Shown here piece after piece: positions 29,352 to 38,704 of a DNA stretch of 64,000 nt. The stretch is from Streptomyces sp. NRRL F-2580 (GTDB lineage Bacteria > Actinomycetota > Actinomycetes > Streptomycetales > Streptomycetaceae). The notes under the pieces were generated by a model. That model was not told the DNA's origin. It was given only the letters and a program-made list of their open reading frames with translations, and did no database searches. The translations under genes and the position numbers were made by a program. Each line of letters starts with the position of its first letter. The first letter of the stretch is position 1. The DNA lies in contig NZ_JOIR01000010.1 in assembly GCF_000720115.1 (NCBI RefSeq), positions 292,014 through 356,013 on the forward strand. The letters are read 5' to 3'.

Positions 29352-29388
29352 GTGAGGCCCGTACCCCGAGAAGGGGTACGGGCCTCAC
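29352..29388 (-). terminator. terminator of the sdh operon
   Basis: A perfect 16-bp stem, with arms 29352-29367 and 29373-29388 and a 5-nt loop, lies just beyond the sdhB stop. Confidence 0.85.
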
Positions 29389-29425
29389 GGCGGGTGCCGG
29401 CCTCAGTCGAGGCGCGTCAAGAAGG

Positions 29426-30193
29426 CTAGAAGCGGCGCGTGATCAGGGCACGCTTGACTTCCTGGATCGCCTTCGTGACCTCGATGCCACGGGGGCACGC
29501 GTCGGTGCAGTTGAAGGTCGTGCGGCAGCGCCACACGCCGTCCTTGTCGTTCAGGATCTCCAGCCGCTGCTCGCCGGCCTCGTCACGCGAGTCGAAGATG
29601 AAGCGGTGCGCGTTGACGATCGCCGCCGGGCCGAAGTACTGGCCGTCGTTCCAGAACACCGGGCACGAGGACGTGCACGCGGCGCACAGGATGCACTTGG
29701 TGGTGTCGTCGAAGCGCTCGCGGTCCTCGGCGGACTGCAGGCGCTCGCGCGTCGGCTCGTTGCCCTTGGTGACCAGGAACGGCATGACGTCGCGGTACGC
29801 CTGGAAGAAGGGCTCCATGTCGACGACGAGGTCCTTCATCACCGTGAGGCCCTTGATGGCCTCGACGGTGATCGGCTTCTCCGGGTTGATGTCCTTGATC
29901 AGCGTCTTGCAGGCGAGCCTGTTCTTGCCGTTGATCCGCATCGCGTCGGAGCCGCAGATGCCGTGCGCGCACGAGCGGCGGAAGGTCAGCGTGCCGTCGA
30001 GGTCCCACTTGATCTTGTGGAGACCGTCGAGCACGCGCTCCTTCGGGTCGATCTCGACCTGGAAGTCCTGCCAGGTCGACTCCTCCGAGATCTCCGGGTT
30101 GAAGCGGCGGATCCGGAAGGTGACCGTGATGAAGGGCGAGGCGGCGGCCGCCGCCTCCATCTCGTCCGTCTTGGACAGGGTCGGGGTGGCCAT
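29426..30193 (-). CDS. sdhB: succinate dehydrogenase iron-sulfur subunit
   Basis: This is the electron-transfer subunit of complex II. The 255-residue protein has a [2Fe-2S] ligand set C75-x4-C80-x2-D83 and Cys95 (RRSCAHGICGSDAMRI). The ferredoxin-type ligands are CILCAACTSSCP (Cys167, 170, 173, 177) and CRTTFNCTDACPRGI. Its ATG overlaps the sdhA stop by one base (TGATG). It is the last gene of sdhCDAB, followed by a strong terminator. Confidence 0.96.
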   Translation of the reverse strand: MATPTLSKTDEMEAAAAASPFITVTFRIRRFNPEISEESTWQDFQVEIDPKERVLDGLHKIKWDLDGTLTFRRSCAHGICGSDAMRINGKNRLACKTLIKDINPEKPITVEAIKGLTVMKDLVVDMEPFFQAYRDVMPFLVTKGNEPTRERLQSAEDRERFDDTTKCILCAACTSSCPVFWNDGQYFGPAAIVNAHRFIFDSRDEAGEQRLEILNDKDGVWRCRTTFNCTDACPRGIEVTKAIQEVKRALITRRF

Positions 30194-31947
30194 CAGTACT
30201 TACGCTCCATCGGCTGGTAGCGGGTGACGACGACGGGCTTGTAGTCCAGCCGGACGGAGTCCTTGCCGTCGTCGCCGACCTCGCGGTACGCCATGGTGTG
30301 GCGCATGAAGTTGACGTCGTCGCGGTTCGGGTAGTCCTCGCGGTAGTGACCGCCGCGGGATTCCTTGCGCGCCAGCGCGGACACGGCCATGACCTCGGCC
30401 AGGTCGAGCAGGTTGCCCAGCTCGATGGCCTCCAGCAGGTCCGTGTTGAAGCGCTTGCCCTTGTCCTGGACGGACACGTTCTTGTAGCGCTCGCGCAGCT
30501 CCGCGATCTTCTCGACCGCGGTCTTGATGGTCTGCTCCGTACGGAACACCATCACGCACGCGTCCATCGTCTCCTGGAGCTCCAGACGCAGGTCGGCGAC
30601 CCGCTCGTTGCCCGTGGAGTTGCGCAGGCGCTCGACGAGGTCGACGACCTGCTGCGCCGGGTTCTCCGGGAGCTCGACGTAGTCGTTCTCCTGCGAGTAC
30701 CTGGCCGCGGCGATGCCGGAGCGCTTGCCGAAGACGTTGATGTCCAGCAGCGAGTTGGTGCCCAGGCGGTTCGCGCCGTGCACCGACACGCACGCGACCT
30801 CGCCGGCCGCGTACAGGCCCGGGACGACGGTGGTGTTGTCCGCCAGGACCTCACCCTCGACGTTGGTCGGGATGCCGCCCATGGCGTAGTGCGCGGTGGG
30901 CTGGATCGGGATCGGGTCCGTGTACGGCTCGATGCCCAGGTAGGTGCGCGCGAACTCGGTGATGTCCGGGAGCTTCGCGTCGAGCTGCTCCGGCGGGAGG
31001 TGCGTCAGGTCCAGGTACACGTGGTCACCGGCCGGACCGCAGCCGCGGCCCTCACGGATCTCGGTGTAGATGGAGCGCGAGACGACGTCACGGGACGCGA
31101 GGTCCTTCATGACCGGCGCGTACTTCTCCATGAAGCGCTCGCCGTCCTTGTTGCGGAGGATGCCGCCCTCACCGCGAGCGCCCTCCGTCAGCAGGATGCC
31201 CATGCGCCAGATGCCCGTCGGGTGGAACTGGAAGAACTCCATGTCCTCCAGCGGCAGGCCGCGGCGGTAGCAGGCCGCCTGGCCGTCACCCGTGAGGGTG
31301 TGCGCGTTGGAGGTCACCTTGAAGAACTTGCCGGTGCCGCCGGAGGCGTAGATGACGGCCTTGGCCTGGAACACGTGGATCTCGCCGGTGGCGAGCTCGT
31401 ACGCGACCACACCGGCCGACTTCTTGACGCCGTCCTCCTCGACCAGGAGCTGGTCCAGGACGTAGAACTCGTTGAAGAACTCCACGCCCTCCTTGACGCA
31501 GTTCTGGTACAGCGTCTGGAGGATCATGTGACCGGTGCGGTCCGCGGCGTAGCAGGACCGGCGGACCGGGGCCTCGCCGTGGTTGCGCGAGTGGCCGCCG
31601 AAGCGGCGCTGGTCGATGGTGCCGTCCGGGGTGCGGTTGAACGGCAGGCCCATCTTCTCCAGGTCGAGGACCGCGTCGATGGCCTCCTTCGCCAGGATCT
31701 CGGCGGCGTCCTGGTCGACCAGGTAGTCACCGCCCTTGACCGTGTCGAAGGTGTGCCACTCCCAGTTGTCCTCTTCCACGTTGGCCAGCGCGGCGGCCAT
31801 GCCGCCCTGCGCGGCGCCCGTGTGGGAGCGGGTGGGGTAGAGCTTCGTCAGCACCGCGGTGCGGCTGCGCTTCGTCGACTCGATGGCGGCGCGCATGCCC
31901 GCGCCACCTGCGCCGACGATGACGGTGTCGTACTTGTGGATCTTCAT
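30193..31947 (-). CDS. sdhA: succinate dehydrogenase flavoprotein subunit
   Basis: SdhA oxidises succinate to fumarate. The 584 residues start with the FAD-binding GAGGAGMRAAIE (about 12-23). SHTGAAQGGM follows, with the covalent-FAD His at about 42. HPTG, the active-site Arg in GEGGILRNKDGERFM, HYAMGGI and the capping segment VHGANRLGTNSLLD are also present. The start ATG lies in CTTCATTGG on the plus strand, 23 bp after sdhD. The longer open frame upstream is the antisense of other genes. Confidence 0.97.
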   Translation of the reverse strand: MKIHKYDTVIVGAGGAGMRAAIESTKRSRTAVLTKLYPTRSHTGAAQGGMAAALANVEEDNWEWHTFDTVKGGDYLVDQDAAEILAKEAIDAVLDLEKMGLPFNRTPDGTIDQRRFGGHSRNHGEAPVRRSCYAADRTGHMILQTLYQNCVKEGVEFFNEFYVLDQLLVEEDGVKKSAGVVAYELATGEIHVFQAKAVIYASGGTGKFFKVTSNAHTLTGDGQAACYRRGLPLEDMEFFQFHPTGIWRMGILLTEGARGEGGILRNKDGERFMEKYAPVMKDLASRDVVSRSIYTEIREGRGCGPAGDHVYLDLTHLPPEQLDAKLPDITEFARTYLGIEPYTDPIPIQPTAHYAMGGIPTNVEGEVLADNTTVVPGLYAAGEVACVSVHGANRLGTNSLLDINVFGKRSGIAAARYSQENDYVELPENPAQQVVDLVERLRNSTGNERVADLRLELQETMDACVMVFRTEQTIKTAVEKIAELRERYKNVSVQDKGKRFNTDLLEAIELGNLLDLAEVMAVSALARKESRGGHYREDYPNRDDVNFMRHTMAYREVGDDGKDSVRLDYKPVVVTRYQPMERKY

Positions 31948-31970
31948 TGGTTTCGCCTCAGCCCCGTTGC

Positions 31971-32471
31971 CTAGCGGATGTTCGGGTCGAAGGTGAAGAT
32001 CACCAGCGTGCCCAGAAGGATGGTGAACACCGTGGCGGTGTAGAGCAGGCCCTTCAGCCACAGCCGCGTGCCGGCGCGCTCCGCGTAGTCGTTGATGACG
32101 GTACGCAGACCGTTGGCGCCGTGCAGCATCGCCAGCCACAGCATCAGCAGGTCCCAGACCTGCCAGAACGGGGAAGCCCACCGGCCGGCCACGAAGGCGA
32201 AGCCGATCTTGGAGACGCCGCCGTCGAGCACCAGCTGGATCAGGAGGTGCCCGATGACCAGGACGACGAGCACGATGCCCGAGAGGCGCATGAAGAGCCA
32301 CGCGGCCATCTCGAAGTTGCCGCGGGTCGAGCGCGGGGTCTTGCCCGTGCGCTTGCGCGGGGCCTCGATGTACGGCGCCGGGTTGTCGACGTCGTAGAGC
32401 GAGACGCCGGTCACGGAGCCGCCGTCGCCGGCGCCCTTGGTCATGTCGACGGAAGAAGTGTCAGAAGACAT
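31971..32471 (-). CDS. sdhD: succinate dehydrogenase membrane anchor subunit
   Basis: The 166-residue protein has a polar N-tail (1-50) and three membrane helices at about 55-80, 95-115 and 130-150. The haem/quinone-region residues occur in MRLSGIVLVVLVIGHLL and LHGANGLRTVINDYA, where H-G-x-N-G-LR is the family signature. The ATG follows GGGAAGTGAC, six bases after the sdhC stop. It anchors SdhAB to the membrane together with SdhC. Confidence 0.92.
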   Translation of the reverse strand: MSSDTSSVDMTKGAGDGGSVTGVSLYDVDNPAPYIEAPRKRTGKTPRSTRGNFEMAAWLFMRLSGIVLVVLVIGHLLIQLVLDGGVSKIGFAFVAGRWASPFWQVWDLLMLWLAMLHGANGLRTVINDYAERAGTRLWLKGLLYTATVFTILLGTLVIFTFDPNIR

Positions 32472-32476
32472 GCGTG

Positions 32477-32857
32477 TCACTTCCCGAACAGTTCAAGGTA
32501 GGCGTGGCCCAGTACGGGGTACAGGGCCCCGACCATCAGCACGATCCAGATGCCCACGACGGTCCAGAGCATCTGCTTCTGGTAGCGGGGGCCCTTGGAC
32601 CAGAAGTCCACGGCGATCACACGGAGACCGTTGAGCGCGTGGAACAGGATGGCGGCGACGAGGCCGTACTCCAGCAGCGCGACGATCGGAGTCTTGTAGG
32701 TAGCCACCACGTCGTCGTACGCCTCGGGGGAGACGCGGACGAGTGCGGTGTCGAGGACGTGTACGAACAGGAAGAAGAAGATGAGGACGCCGGTGACTCG
32801 ATGAGCCACCCAGGACCACATTCCTTCCCGGCCGCGGTACAACGTTCCAGCCGGCAC
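32477..32857 (-). CDS. sdhC: succinate dehydrogenase cytochrome b556 subunit
   Basis: The 126-residue protein starts at GTG after GGAGGGTTTTCC. It has the signature WSWVAHRVTGVLIFFFLFVHVLDT (haem His in SWVAHR and FVHV), FHALNGLRVIAVDF and three membrane helices. It is the first gene of sdhCDAB; the promoter must lie in 32858-33009. Confidence 0.94.
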   Translation of the reverse strand: MPAGTLYRGREGMWSWVAHRVTGVLIFFFLFVHVLDTALVRVSPEAYDDVVATYKTPIVALLEYGLVAAILFHALNGLRVIAVDFWSKGPRYQKQMLWTVVGIWIVLMVGALYPVLGHAYLELFGK

Positions 32858-33009
32858 GGAAAACCCTCCGGAAGCGGGGCGGGGGCCAGCCGGCTTCTTT
32901 GTCGGTCGGGCCCGGCCGGGTACGGTCCTCCGGCCCCGGACATCGTAGCGACGCTTTGTCGGTTCCCTTGCGCGGGGGCCATCGGTGTGATCAAACAGGC
33001 ACGTACGGA

Positions 33010-33615
33010 CTATCCCACAGGGGCGAATAGCCCGATTTCCGTGGCACTCGGCCCATCCGTCGAGGTCAGCCAGCGTGTCAGATCCCAGAGCCGGTCCTGG
33101 GCGACGCAGCGCAGCTCGTCCGCGGAGATCGAGCGCTCCTCGTCCACCTCGTGCGTCATCCTGCGGCGGATCGCCCCCAGCAGCTGGTCCGCCTGCTCCT
33201 CCCGCGGATGCCCGGCGAGGCTGATCACGAAGGCGTGGCCGAACTTCCGTTCGTACTCCGCGTGCGCCGCGTCCAGGGCCAGCAGGGCGGCGTACGGCGC
33301 GCCGTGGTCCAGCTCCGCCGAGGACTCCGCGGCCAGCGCCTCGGTCAGGTCGGCCTGCGAGAGGTCGTACGAGGCCTCGTCCGCGGCGGCGAGCAGGGCG
33401 TCCGGATCCGGGTAGGGGCGGTGGGTGGCCATCCGGTGCGCCCAGCGCCGGCTCCCGCAGCACTGCAGCAGGACGGCGTGGGCGGCTTCGGGGGACAGGG
33501 CGTTGAACCGCGCCAGTCCTGAGCCGTGAGAAGGATCGGGGCAGCCGCGGGCCTGTGCCGGAAGGTGGCTGGACAGCGGGGGGCTCCTCGGGGCGCGGCG
33601 CGGGTGTACCGCCAC
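33010..33615 (-). CDS. OHCU decarboxylase-like protein
   Basis: The core from LARFNALSPEAAHAVLLQCCGSRRWAHRMATHRPYPD to ADELRCVAQDRLWDLTRWL matches 2-oxo-4-hydroxy-4-carboxy-5-ureidoimidazoline decarboxylase, the last step from urate to S-allantoin. The catalytic His/Glu region is present (HEVDEERSISADEL and GHPREEQADQLL). No uricase or HIU hydrolase gene is adjacent. The start is uncertain: the GTG at 33615 gives 201 residues with a Pro/Arg-rich head not typical of the family, and no ribosome site supports it. The true start may be nearer residue 35. Confidence 0.82.
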   Translation of the reverse strand: MAVHPRRAPRSPPLSSHLPAQARGCPDPSHGSGLARFNALSPEAAHAVLLQCCGSRRWAHRMATHRPYPDPDALLAAADEASYDLSQADLTEALAAESSAELDHGAPYAALLALDAAHAEYERKFGHAFVISLAGHPREEQADQLLGAIRRRMTHEVDEERSISADELRCVAQDRLWDLTRWLTSTDGPSATEIGLFAPVG

Positions 33616-33937
33616 GCTAGCGACGGGAGGCAGGGTGTGTCGTACCCATATGGGGATTTCACCCGGAAGTGAGCCGAAAGGATGACGTGAGCGCCACAGC
33701 CAGGCCCGGGAAGTCGTCCGGGAGGGGGAGGGCGACCGAGGCCGCCACCCCCCACAGGAGAGGCCCCGGCCGCCATCCGTCACGGACTCGTGCGACAAGC
33801 CCGTACCCCTGTCAGCGCCCTGAGTGCGTTTTGTGTCACACCTCGCTCCGCACAGGGTTGGTTGCGCGTTGTATCACTCGTGGACGGGAGGTGCTGGAAA
33901 GCCGTAACGTGCTGATTTGCGCCACACGTACAGGACA
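33616..33937. promoter_or_regulatory. divergent intergenic region of the OHCU and sigma-factor genes
   Basis: These 322 bp without a gene become less GC-rich towards the sigma gene (33815-33935). They carry no convincing repeat or terminator. Promoters of both genes must lie here; I could not pick -35/-10 pairs with confidence. Confidence 0.4.
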
Positions 33938-34708
33938 GTGAACGGGTTGGGGACTTTGCTGGGGGACGACGCGGAGCTGACCGCCGCGGTGCTCGCGGCA
34001 CAGGACGGCGACGAGAACGCGTTCCGTGCTGTGTACCGCGCCGTGCACCCACGCCTGCTCGGATACGTACGCACGCTCGTCGGAGACGGCGACGCGGAGG
34101 ACGTGACCTCCGAGGCCTGGCTGCAGATCGCCCGCGACCTCGACTCCTTCACCGGCGACGCCGACCGCTTCCGCGGCTGGGCCGCCCGCATCGCCCGCAA
34201 CCGGGCCCTCGACCACATCCGCATGCGCGGGCGCCGTCCCGCCATCGGCGGCGACGACACCGAGCTGGCCGCCTGGGCCGCCGACTGCGACACCGCAGGT
34301 GCGGCGATGGAGTCCCTCTCCACCGGCCGGACCATGGCGCTCATCGCCCGGCTCCCGCAGGACCAGGCCGAGGCCGTCGTCCTGCGGGTCGTGGTCGGGC
34401 TCGACGCCAAGAGCGCGGCCGAGACCCTCGGCAAGCGCCCCGGCGCCGTACGCACCGCAGCGCACCGGGGCCTGAAGAAGCTGGCCGAGCTGCTCCGCGA
34501 AGAGGGCTCGGACGGCGGCTTCGGGCCGGACCCGGGCACCGGCGCGGAGCCGGGCGCGGCGGTCGGCCATAATGCCGGTGGCCAGCCGTGGGACGGCGGG
34601 GGCGGGAGGGATCTCGACGCCGTACCCGCACAACGCGGCCGAGGTGGGGGCTTCGTGGAACAAACCGGTGTGACGCATTCACGTTGGCGGACGCAGAAGG
34701 ACATGTGA
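33938..34708 (+). CDS. ECF-type RNA polymerase sigma factor
   Basis: The 256-residue protein has region 2 at about 30-95 (AFRAVYRAVHPRLLGYVRTLVGDGDAEDVTSEAWLQI, then FRGWAARIARNRALDHIRMRGRR). Region 4 is at about 130-180 (ALIARLPQDQAEAVVLRVVVGLDAKSAAETLGKRPGAVRTAAHRGLKKL). A Gly/Pro-rich C-terminal tail of about 70 residues follows. The GTG at 33938 is preferred over a TTG seven codons earlier. Its stop overlaps the ATG of the next membrane protein gene (TGATG), the usual sigma/anti-sigma arrangement. Confidence 0.9.
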   Translation: MNGLGTLLGDDAELTAAVLAAQDGDENAFRAVYRAVHPRLLGYVRTLVGDGDAEDVTSEAWLQIARDLDSFTGDADRFRGWAARIARNRALDHIRMRGRRPAIGGDDTELAAWAADCDTAGAAMESLSTGRTMALIARLPQDQAEAVVLRVVVGLDAKSAAETLGKRPGAVRTAAHRGLKKLAELLREEGSDGGFGPDPGTGAEPGAAVGHNAGGQPWDGGGGRDLDAVPAQRGRGGGFVEQTGVTHSRWRTQKDM

Positions 34709-35757
34709 TGGCCGACGAGCGCAACAGGTGGCTGGACCAGGCCGCGGCGGACAGACTGCTGCGCGGCGAACCGGCGGAACCTGTGGGGCGGGCCGGCGCC
34801 GAACCGCGTGCCCGCATCGAGGCCGCGCGCCTGCGCGCCGCGCTGGACGCCCTGGAAGCCCTGGGCGCGGGCGGCGAGCTGCCGCCCGCGGGCACGGAAC
34901 TGCCCGGCGAGGCCGCGGCCGTGGCCGCCTTCCGCACGGCGCGTGCCGCCGGACCCTCCGCACAGCGGTCGGACCGCACCGCGACGGCCGGATCCGGCGA
35001 GCCCGTGGTCGATCTCGGCCGTCTCGTCCCCTCCTTCGCCCCCGCGCCCCGGCGCGCCCGGACCGTGAGCTTCGGCCTGGCGGCCGCTCTGGCGAGCGTC
35101 GCCGTCGGCGGCCTCGCCGCCGCGGCGGGCGCCGGGCTGCTGGACCGCGGCCGGCACGACACCGCGGGACCCGGACCGGCGATGTCCGTCAGCGCCGGCG
35201 AGAACGCGGAGCCGGGCATCGGCAGCGGAGCCCCGACGCTCACCCCGAAGCTGCTGCCCACCCCGCTGCCCAACGGCTCGAATTCGACGGTCACCCCGGG
35301 TCCCACACTGTCCCCGGGCCCGGACGGACGCACGGTGCCGGGCACCGCGGCCGGCGCGGGCACCTCGTCGGGCACATCGGGCACCGGCGGCGCGGGCAAG
35401 GACACCGGGAGCGACCGGAGCGCCGCGGGCGGCACGGGCGACGAGGACCGGGGCCGGGACACCTTCGGCAGCGGGGACACCGGCAAGGACCGTGAGCGGC
35501 GCGAGCGGGAGACCCTGCTCAAGGCGCTCGACCTCTGCCAGGACTACCGGTCGGGACGTCTCGACGACGACCGCCGCGAGCGGCTCTCGCGCCTGGCCGA
35601 CGGGCTCACCCGGATTCCGGACTACTGCAAGTCGGTGCTGGACGGGGACTCCGGCGGCAAGCGCCGCGACACCCCGCTCGGGGACGGGACGCTCAAGGCC
35701 CCGACCCTGGCCCCGGCGCTTCCGCGGGGCTCGACGGGCCTGCGCACCGGCCTCTGA
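34708..35757 (+). CDS. membrane protein coupled to the sigma factor, possible regulator
   Basis: The 349-residue protein begins MADERNRWLDQAAADRLLRG. A cytoplasmic N-part of about 115 residues is followed by one membrane span (about 118-140: SFGLAAALASVAVGGLAAAAGAGLL). A long outside linker rich in Thr, Pro, Gly and Ser leads to a small helical C-domain with two Cys (LDLCQDYRSGRLDD, IPDYCKSVLDG). No H-x3-C-x2-C zinc anti-sigma motif is present. Topology and translational coupling suggest it restrains the sigma factor, but this is inference. Confidence 0.75.
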   Translation: MADERNRWLDQAAADRLLRGEPAEPVGRAGAEPRARIEAARLRAALDALEALGAGGELPPAGTELPGEAAAVAAFRTARAAGPSAQRSDRTATAGSGEPVVDLGRLVPSFAPAPRRARTVSFGLAAALASVAVGGLAAAAGAGLLDRGRHDTAGPGPAMSVSAGENAEPGIGSGAPTLTPKLLPTPLPNGSNSTVTPGPTLSPGPDGRTVPGTAAGAGTSSGTSGTGGAGKDTGSDRSAAGGTGDEDRGRDTFGSGDTGKDRERRERETLLKALDLCQDYRSGRLDDDRRERLSRLADGLTRIPDYCKSVLDGDSGGKRRDTPLGDGTLKAPTLAPALPRGSTGLRTGL

Positions 35758-35878
35758 CACATGTGCTGACCCGCCTGTAACACTTTTCGAACCGGCGGCG
35801 CAGTACATATCGAGCCGACTGGTCATCGGCCGCGCATGAGCCGGGGTTCCCCCCGTACCCCTGGGCTCTGCGCAACCG

Positions 35879-35915
35879 GCGCGGGCGGGGCACGTTCCCC
35901 CGGCCCTGCCCGCGC
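35879..35915 (+). terminator. terminator of the sigma-factor operon
   Basis: A 13-bp stem with one mismatch (35879-35891 / 35903-35915) is followed by CCTTT. Confidence 0.7.
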
Positions 35916-35960
35916 CCTTTACCTCGACCCCGGCGGCCGGCCCACGGCACGCGAAACAAC

Positions 35961-35993
35961 AAGGCCTTCGACCGGATCCCGGTCGAAGGCCTT
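35961..35993 (-). terminator. terminator of the L,D-transpeptidase gene
   Basis: A perfect 15-bp stem (35961-35975 / 35979-35993) with an ATC loop ends on the T-rich side for leftward transcription (TTGTTGTTTCG on the minus strand). Confidence 0.8.
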
Positions 35994-36020
35994 CTGCGTG
36001 GGCTCGTGGGGCCGCGCGCA

Positions 36021-36899
36021 TCACCAGTAGACGACGACCTTGTCGCCCACGTTCACCTGGCCGAAGAGCGTCGACAGCTTGCCCTTGTCGCGGACGTTCA
36101 CGCAGCCGTGCGAGGCGCCGGCGTAGCCGCGGGCCGCGAAGTCGGCCGAGTAGTGCACGGCCTGGCCGCCGCTGAAGAACATCGCGTACGGCATGGACGT
36201 GTGGTAGAGCGTGGACGTCCACTCCTTCTCCTTGCGGTCCACCTTGAAGACGCCCTCGCGGGTCGGGGTGTTCTCCGAACCGAAGCGCACGTCCATGGTG
36301 GAGATGACCTTGCCGTCGATCATCCAGGCGAGGGTCCGGCTCTCCTTGCTGATGCACATGACCCGGCCCTCCATGCAGCGCGGGTCCGGCGCGTCGACCT
36401 CGTTGACGGTCGGCGGGCGCAGCTCGTCGGCGGTGGGCTTCTTGCTGGCGCTCTGGATCTTCTTCCAGGTGGCCTCGTCGACCGAGCCGGTCGCGGTCAG
36501 ACCGTTCTTCGACTGGAAGGACTTGACCGCGGCCGTGGTCTTCGAGCCGTAGAAACCGGTCGGCGCCACCGACATCAGCTTGAGCTGCCGCAGGCGGGCC
36601 TGGAGCTCGCGCACCTGGTCGGTGTCGTCGCCGTTGGCCATGATCTGCTTCACCGTGGGCGAAGGAGAGGCCGACGGGGAGGCCGACGCGGAGGCCGACG
36701 GCGACGGCGACGGCGAGGCCTCGCCGGGCTTGTTGTCGGTGGTCGGGGAGGCTTCGGGAGTGGCGCCCGCCGTGGGCGAGGACGGAGCCGAGGGAGTGGA
36801 GCCGGCGGACTCCGACTTCTGCGGCCCGCAGGCGGTCGCGGCGAGCGCGACGGCGGCGGCCACCCCGATCGTGCGGATTATGAATCTCTGGCGCTGCAT
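36021..36899 (-). CDS. L,D-transpeptidase lipoprotein with peptidoglycan-binding domain
   Basis: It makes 3-3 cross-links, or attaches proteins, in peptidoglycan outside the membrane. The 292-residue precursor has a lipobox LAATAC (Cys24) and a long Ser/Pro/Ala linker (25-90). A PG_binding_1 domain follows (about 95-150: DTDQVRELQARLRQLKLM, TTAAVKSFQSKNGL). The YkuD domain has VHYSADFAARGYAGASHGCVNVRD, with catalytic Cys266 and the intact SHGC motif. The ATG is preceded by GGGGGACT. It is divergent from the mutase gene. Confidence 0.92.
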   Translation of the reverse strand: MQRQRFIIRTIGVAAAVALAATACGPQKSESAGSTPSAPSSPTAGATPEASPTTDNKPGEASPSPSPSASASASPSASPSPTVKQIMANGDDTDQVRELQARLRQLKLMSVAPTGFYGSKTTAAVKSFQSKNGLTATGSVDEATWKKIQSASKKPTADELRPPTVNEVDAPDPRCMEGRVMCISKESRTLAWMIDGKVISTMDVRFGSENTPTREGVFKVDRKEKEWTSTLYHTSMPYAMFFSGGQAVHYSADFAARGYAGASHGCVNVRDKGKLSTLFGQVNVGDKVVVYW

Positions 36900-37078
36900 T
36901 GCAGTCCCCCGGTTTCTACGTCGTGTATCTAGGTGATGCCTGGCGCGCGCGGAGAGTTGCACCGGGCCACGGGATGTTGCGCCATTGTGACCAGCAGCCG
37001 TCCGCGGCCTTACGAAGCGATGTGCGGGCAAGTTTGTACCAGCCCCGGGCCCGGTAGCTCTACGGAGGTCTTCGTCAC

Positions 37079-38659
37079 ATGGCACGCACCGAGAGCGGAC
37101 TCCCGATCGAACCCGTCTACGGGCCCGGCGACCTGACGGGGTGGGACCCCGCGGCCGCCCTAGGCGAACCGGGTGAATTCCCCTACACCAGGGGGATTTA
37201 TCCGAACATGTACACCGGCCGCTCGTGGACGATGCGGCAGTACGCCGGTTTCGGCACCGCCGCCGAGTCCAACGCCCGCTATCGGCAGCTCATCGCGGGC
37301 GGCGGCACCGGACTGTCCGTCGCCTTCGACCTGCCGACCCAGATGGGACACGACTCCGACGCCCCGCTCGCGCACGGGGAGGTCGGCAAGGTCGGGGTCG
37401 CCGTCGACTCGCTCGACGACATGCGGACGCTGTTCGACGGGATCCCGCTCGACCGCGTCTCCACCTCGATGACCATCAACGCGCCCGCCGCGCTGCTCCT
37501 GCTGCTCTACCAACTGGTCGCGGAGGAACAGGGCATTCCGGGCGAGCGGCTGACGGGCACGGTCCAGAACGACGTCCTGAAGGAGTACATCGCGCGCGGC
37601 ACGTACATCTTCCCGCCCGAGCCCTCGCTCCGGCTGACGGCCGACACCTTCCGCTACTGCCGGGCCGAGATCCCCAAGTGGAACACCATCTCCATCTCCG
37701 GCTACCACATGGCCGAAGCGGGGGCCTCGCCCGCGCAGGAGGTGGCCTTCACCCTCGCCGACGGCATCGCCTACGTCCGTACGGCCCTGGCCGCCGGCAT
37801 GGCGGTCGACGAGTTCGCGCCCCGGCTCTCCTTCTTCTTCGTCTCCCGCACCACCCTCCTGGAGGAGGTCGCGAAGTTCCGCGCCGCCCGGCGGATCTGG
37901 GCCCGCGTCATGCGCGAGGAGTTCGGGGCGCGGGATCCGAAGTCGCTGATGCTGCGCTTCCACACCCAGACGGCCGGGGTCCAGCTGACCGCGCAGCAGC
38001 CCGAACTGAACCTCGTACGGGTGGCCGTGCAGGCGCTCGCCGCCGTTCTGGGCGGCACCCAGTCCCTGCACACCAACTCCTTCGACGAGGCCATCGCGCT
38101 GCCGACCGAGAAGTCCGCCCGCCTCGCGCTGCGCACCCAGCAGGTCCTCGCGTACGAGACGGACGTGCCGCACACCGTGGACCCCTTCGCCGGGTCGTAC
38201 GCCGTGGAGCGGATGACCGACGAGCTGGAGGCGGCCGCGCTCGCGCTGATGCGGCGGGTCGAGGACCAGGGCGGGGCGGTGGCCGCGATCGAGAACGGCT
38301 TCCAGAAGGGCGAGATCGAGCGCAACGCCTACCGCATCGCGCAGGAGACCGACGGCGGGGAGCGGGTGGTGGTCGGCGTCAACCGTTTCGCGCTGGACCG
38401 GGAGGAGCCGTACGAGCCGCTGCGCGTGGACCCGGCCATCGAGGCGCGGCAGTGCGCGGCACTGGCGCGGCTGCGGGCGGAGCGGGACGCGGCGGCGGTG
38501 ACGGCGGCGCTCGGGGCCCTGCGGGAGGCGGCCGCGGGAACGGAGAACGTGCTGTACCCGATGAAGGAGGCGCTGCGGGCGCGGGCCACGGTGGGGGAGG
38601 TGTGCGGGGCGCTGCGGGAGGTGTGGGGGACGTACGAGCCGACGGATTCCACATGGTGA
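37079..38659 (+). CDS. acyl-CoA mutase large subunit (methylmalonyl-CoA mutase family)
   Basis: The 526-residue protein is the substrate-binding TIM-barrel half of a B12-dependent acyl-CoA mutase. Landmarks are [74 protein letters not shown] and [17 protein letters not shown]. The C-terminal cobalamin-binding domain (DxHxxG) is absent, so it needs a separate small subunit. None is encoded in this window. The real substrate (methylmalonyl-, isobutyryl- or 2-hydroxyisobutyryl-CoA) cannot be told without alignment. A GGAGG lies 9 bp before the ATG. Confidence 0.9.
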   Translation: MARTESGLPIEPVYGPGDLTGWDPAAALGEPGEFPYTRGIYPNMYTGRSWTMRQYAGFGTAAESNARYRQLIAGGGTGLSVAFDLPTQMGHDSDAPLAHGEVGKVGVAVDSLDDMRTLFDGIPLDRVSTSMTINAPAALLLLLYQLVAEEQGIPGERLTGTVQNDVLKEYIARGTYIFPPEPSLRLTADTFRYCRAEIPKWNTISISGYHMAEAGASPAQEVAFTLADGIAYVRTALAAGMAVDEFAPRLSFFFVSRTTLLEEVAKFRAARRIWARVMREEFGARDPKSLMLRFHTQTAGVQLTAQQPELNLVRVAVQALAAVLGGTQSLHTNSFDEAIALPTEKSARLALRTQQVLAYETDVPHTVDPFAGSYAVERMTDELEAAALALMRRVEDQGGAVAAIENGFQKGEIERNAYRIAQETDGGERVVVGVNRFALDREEPYEPLRVDPAIEARQCAALARLRAERDAAAVTAALGALREAAAGTENVLYPMKEALRARATVGEVCGALREVWGTYEPTDSTW

Positions 38660-38704
38660 AACCCACTGGACTGTCAGGTGTGTCCTCGTGGGACACTCCT
38701 GCAC

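Noticed and set aside
36650..36800. Short tandem repeats that might be a CRISPR or minisatellite
   Set aside because: They encode the Ser/Pro/Ala linker of the L,D-transpeptidase. No spacer structure is present.
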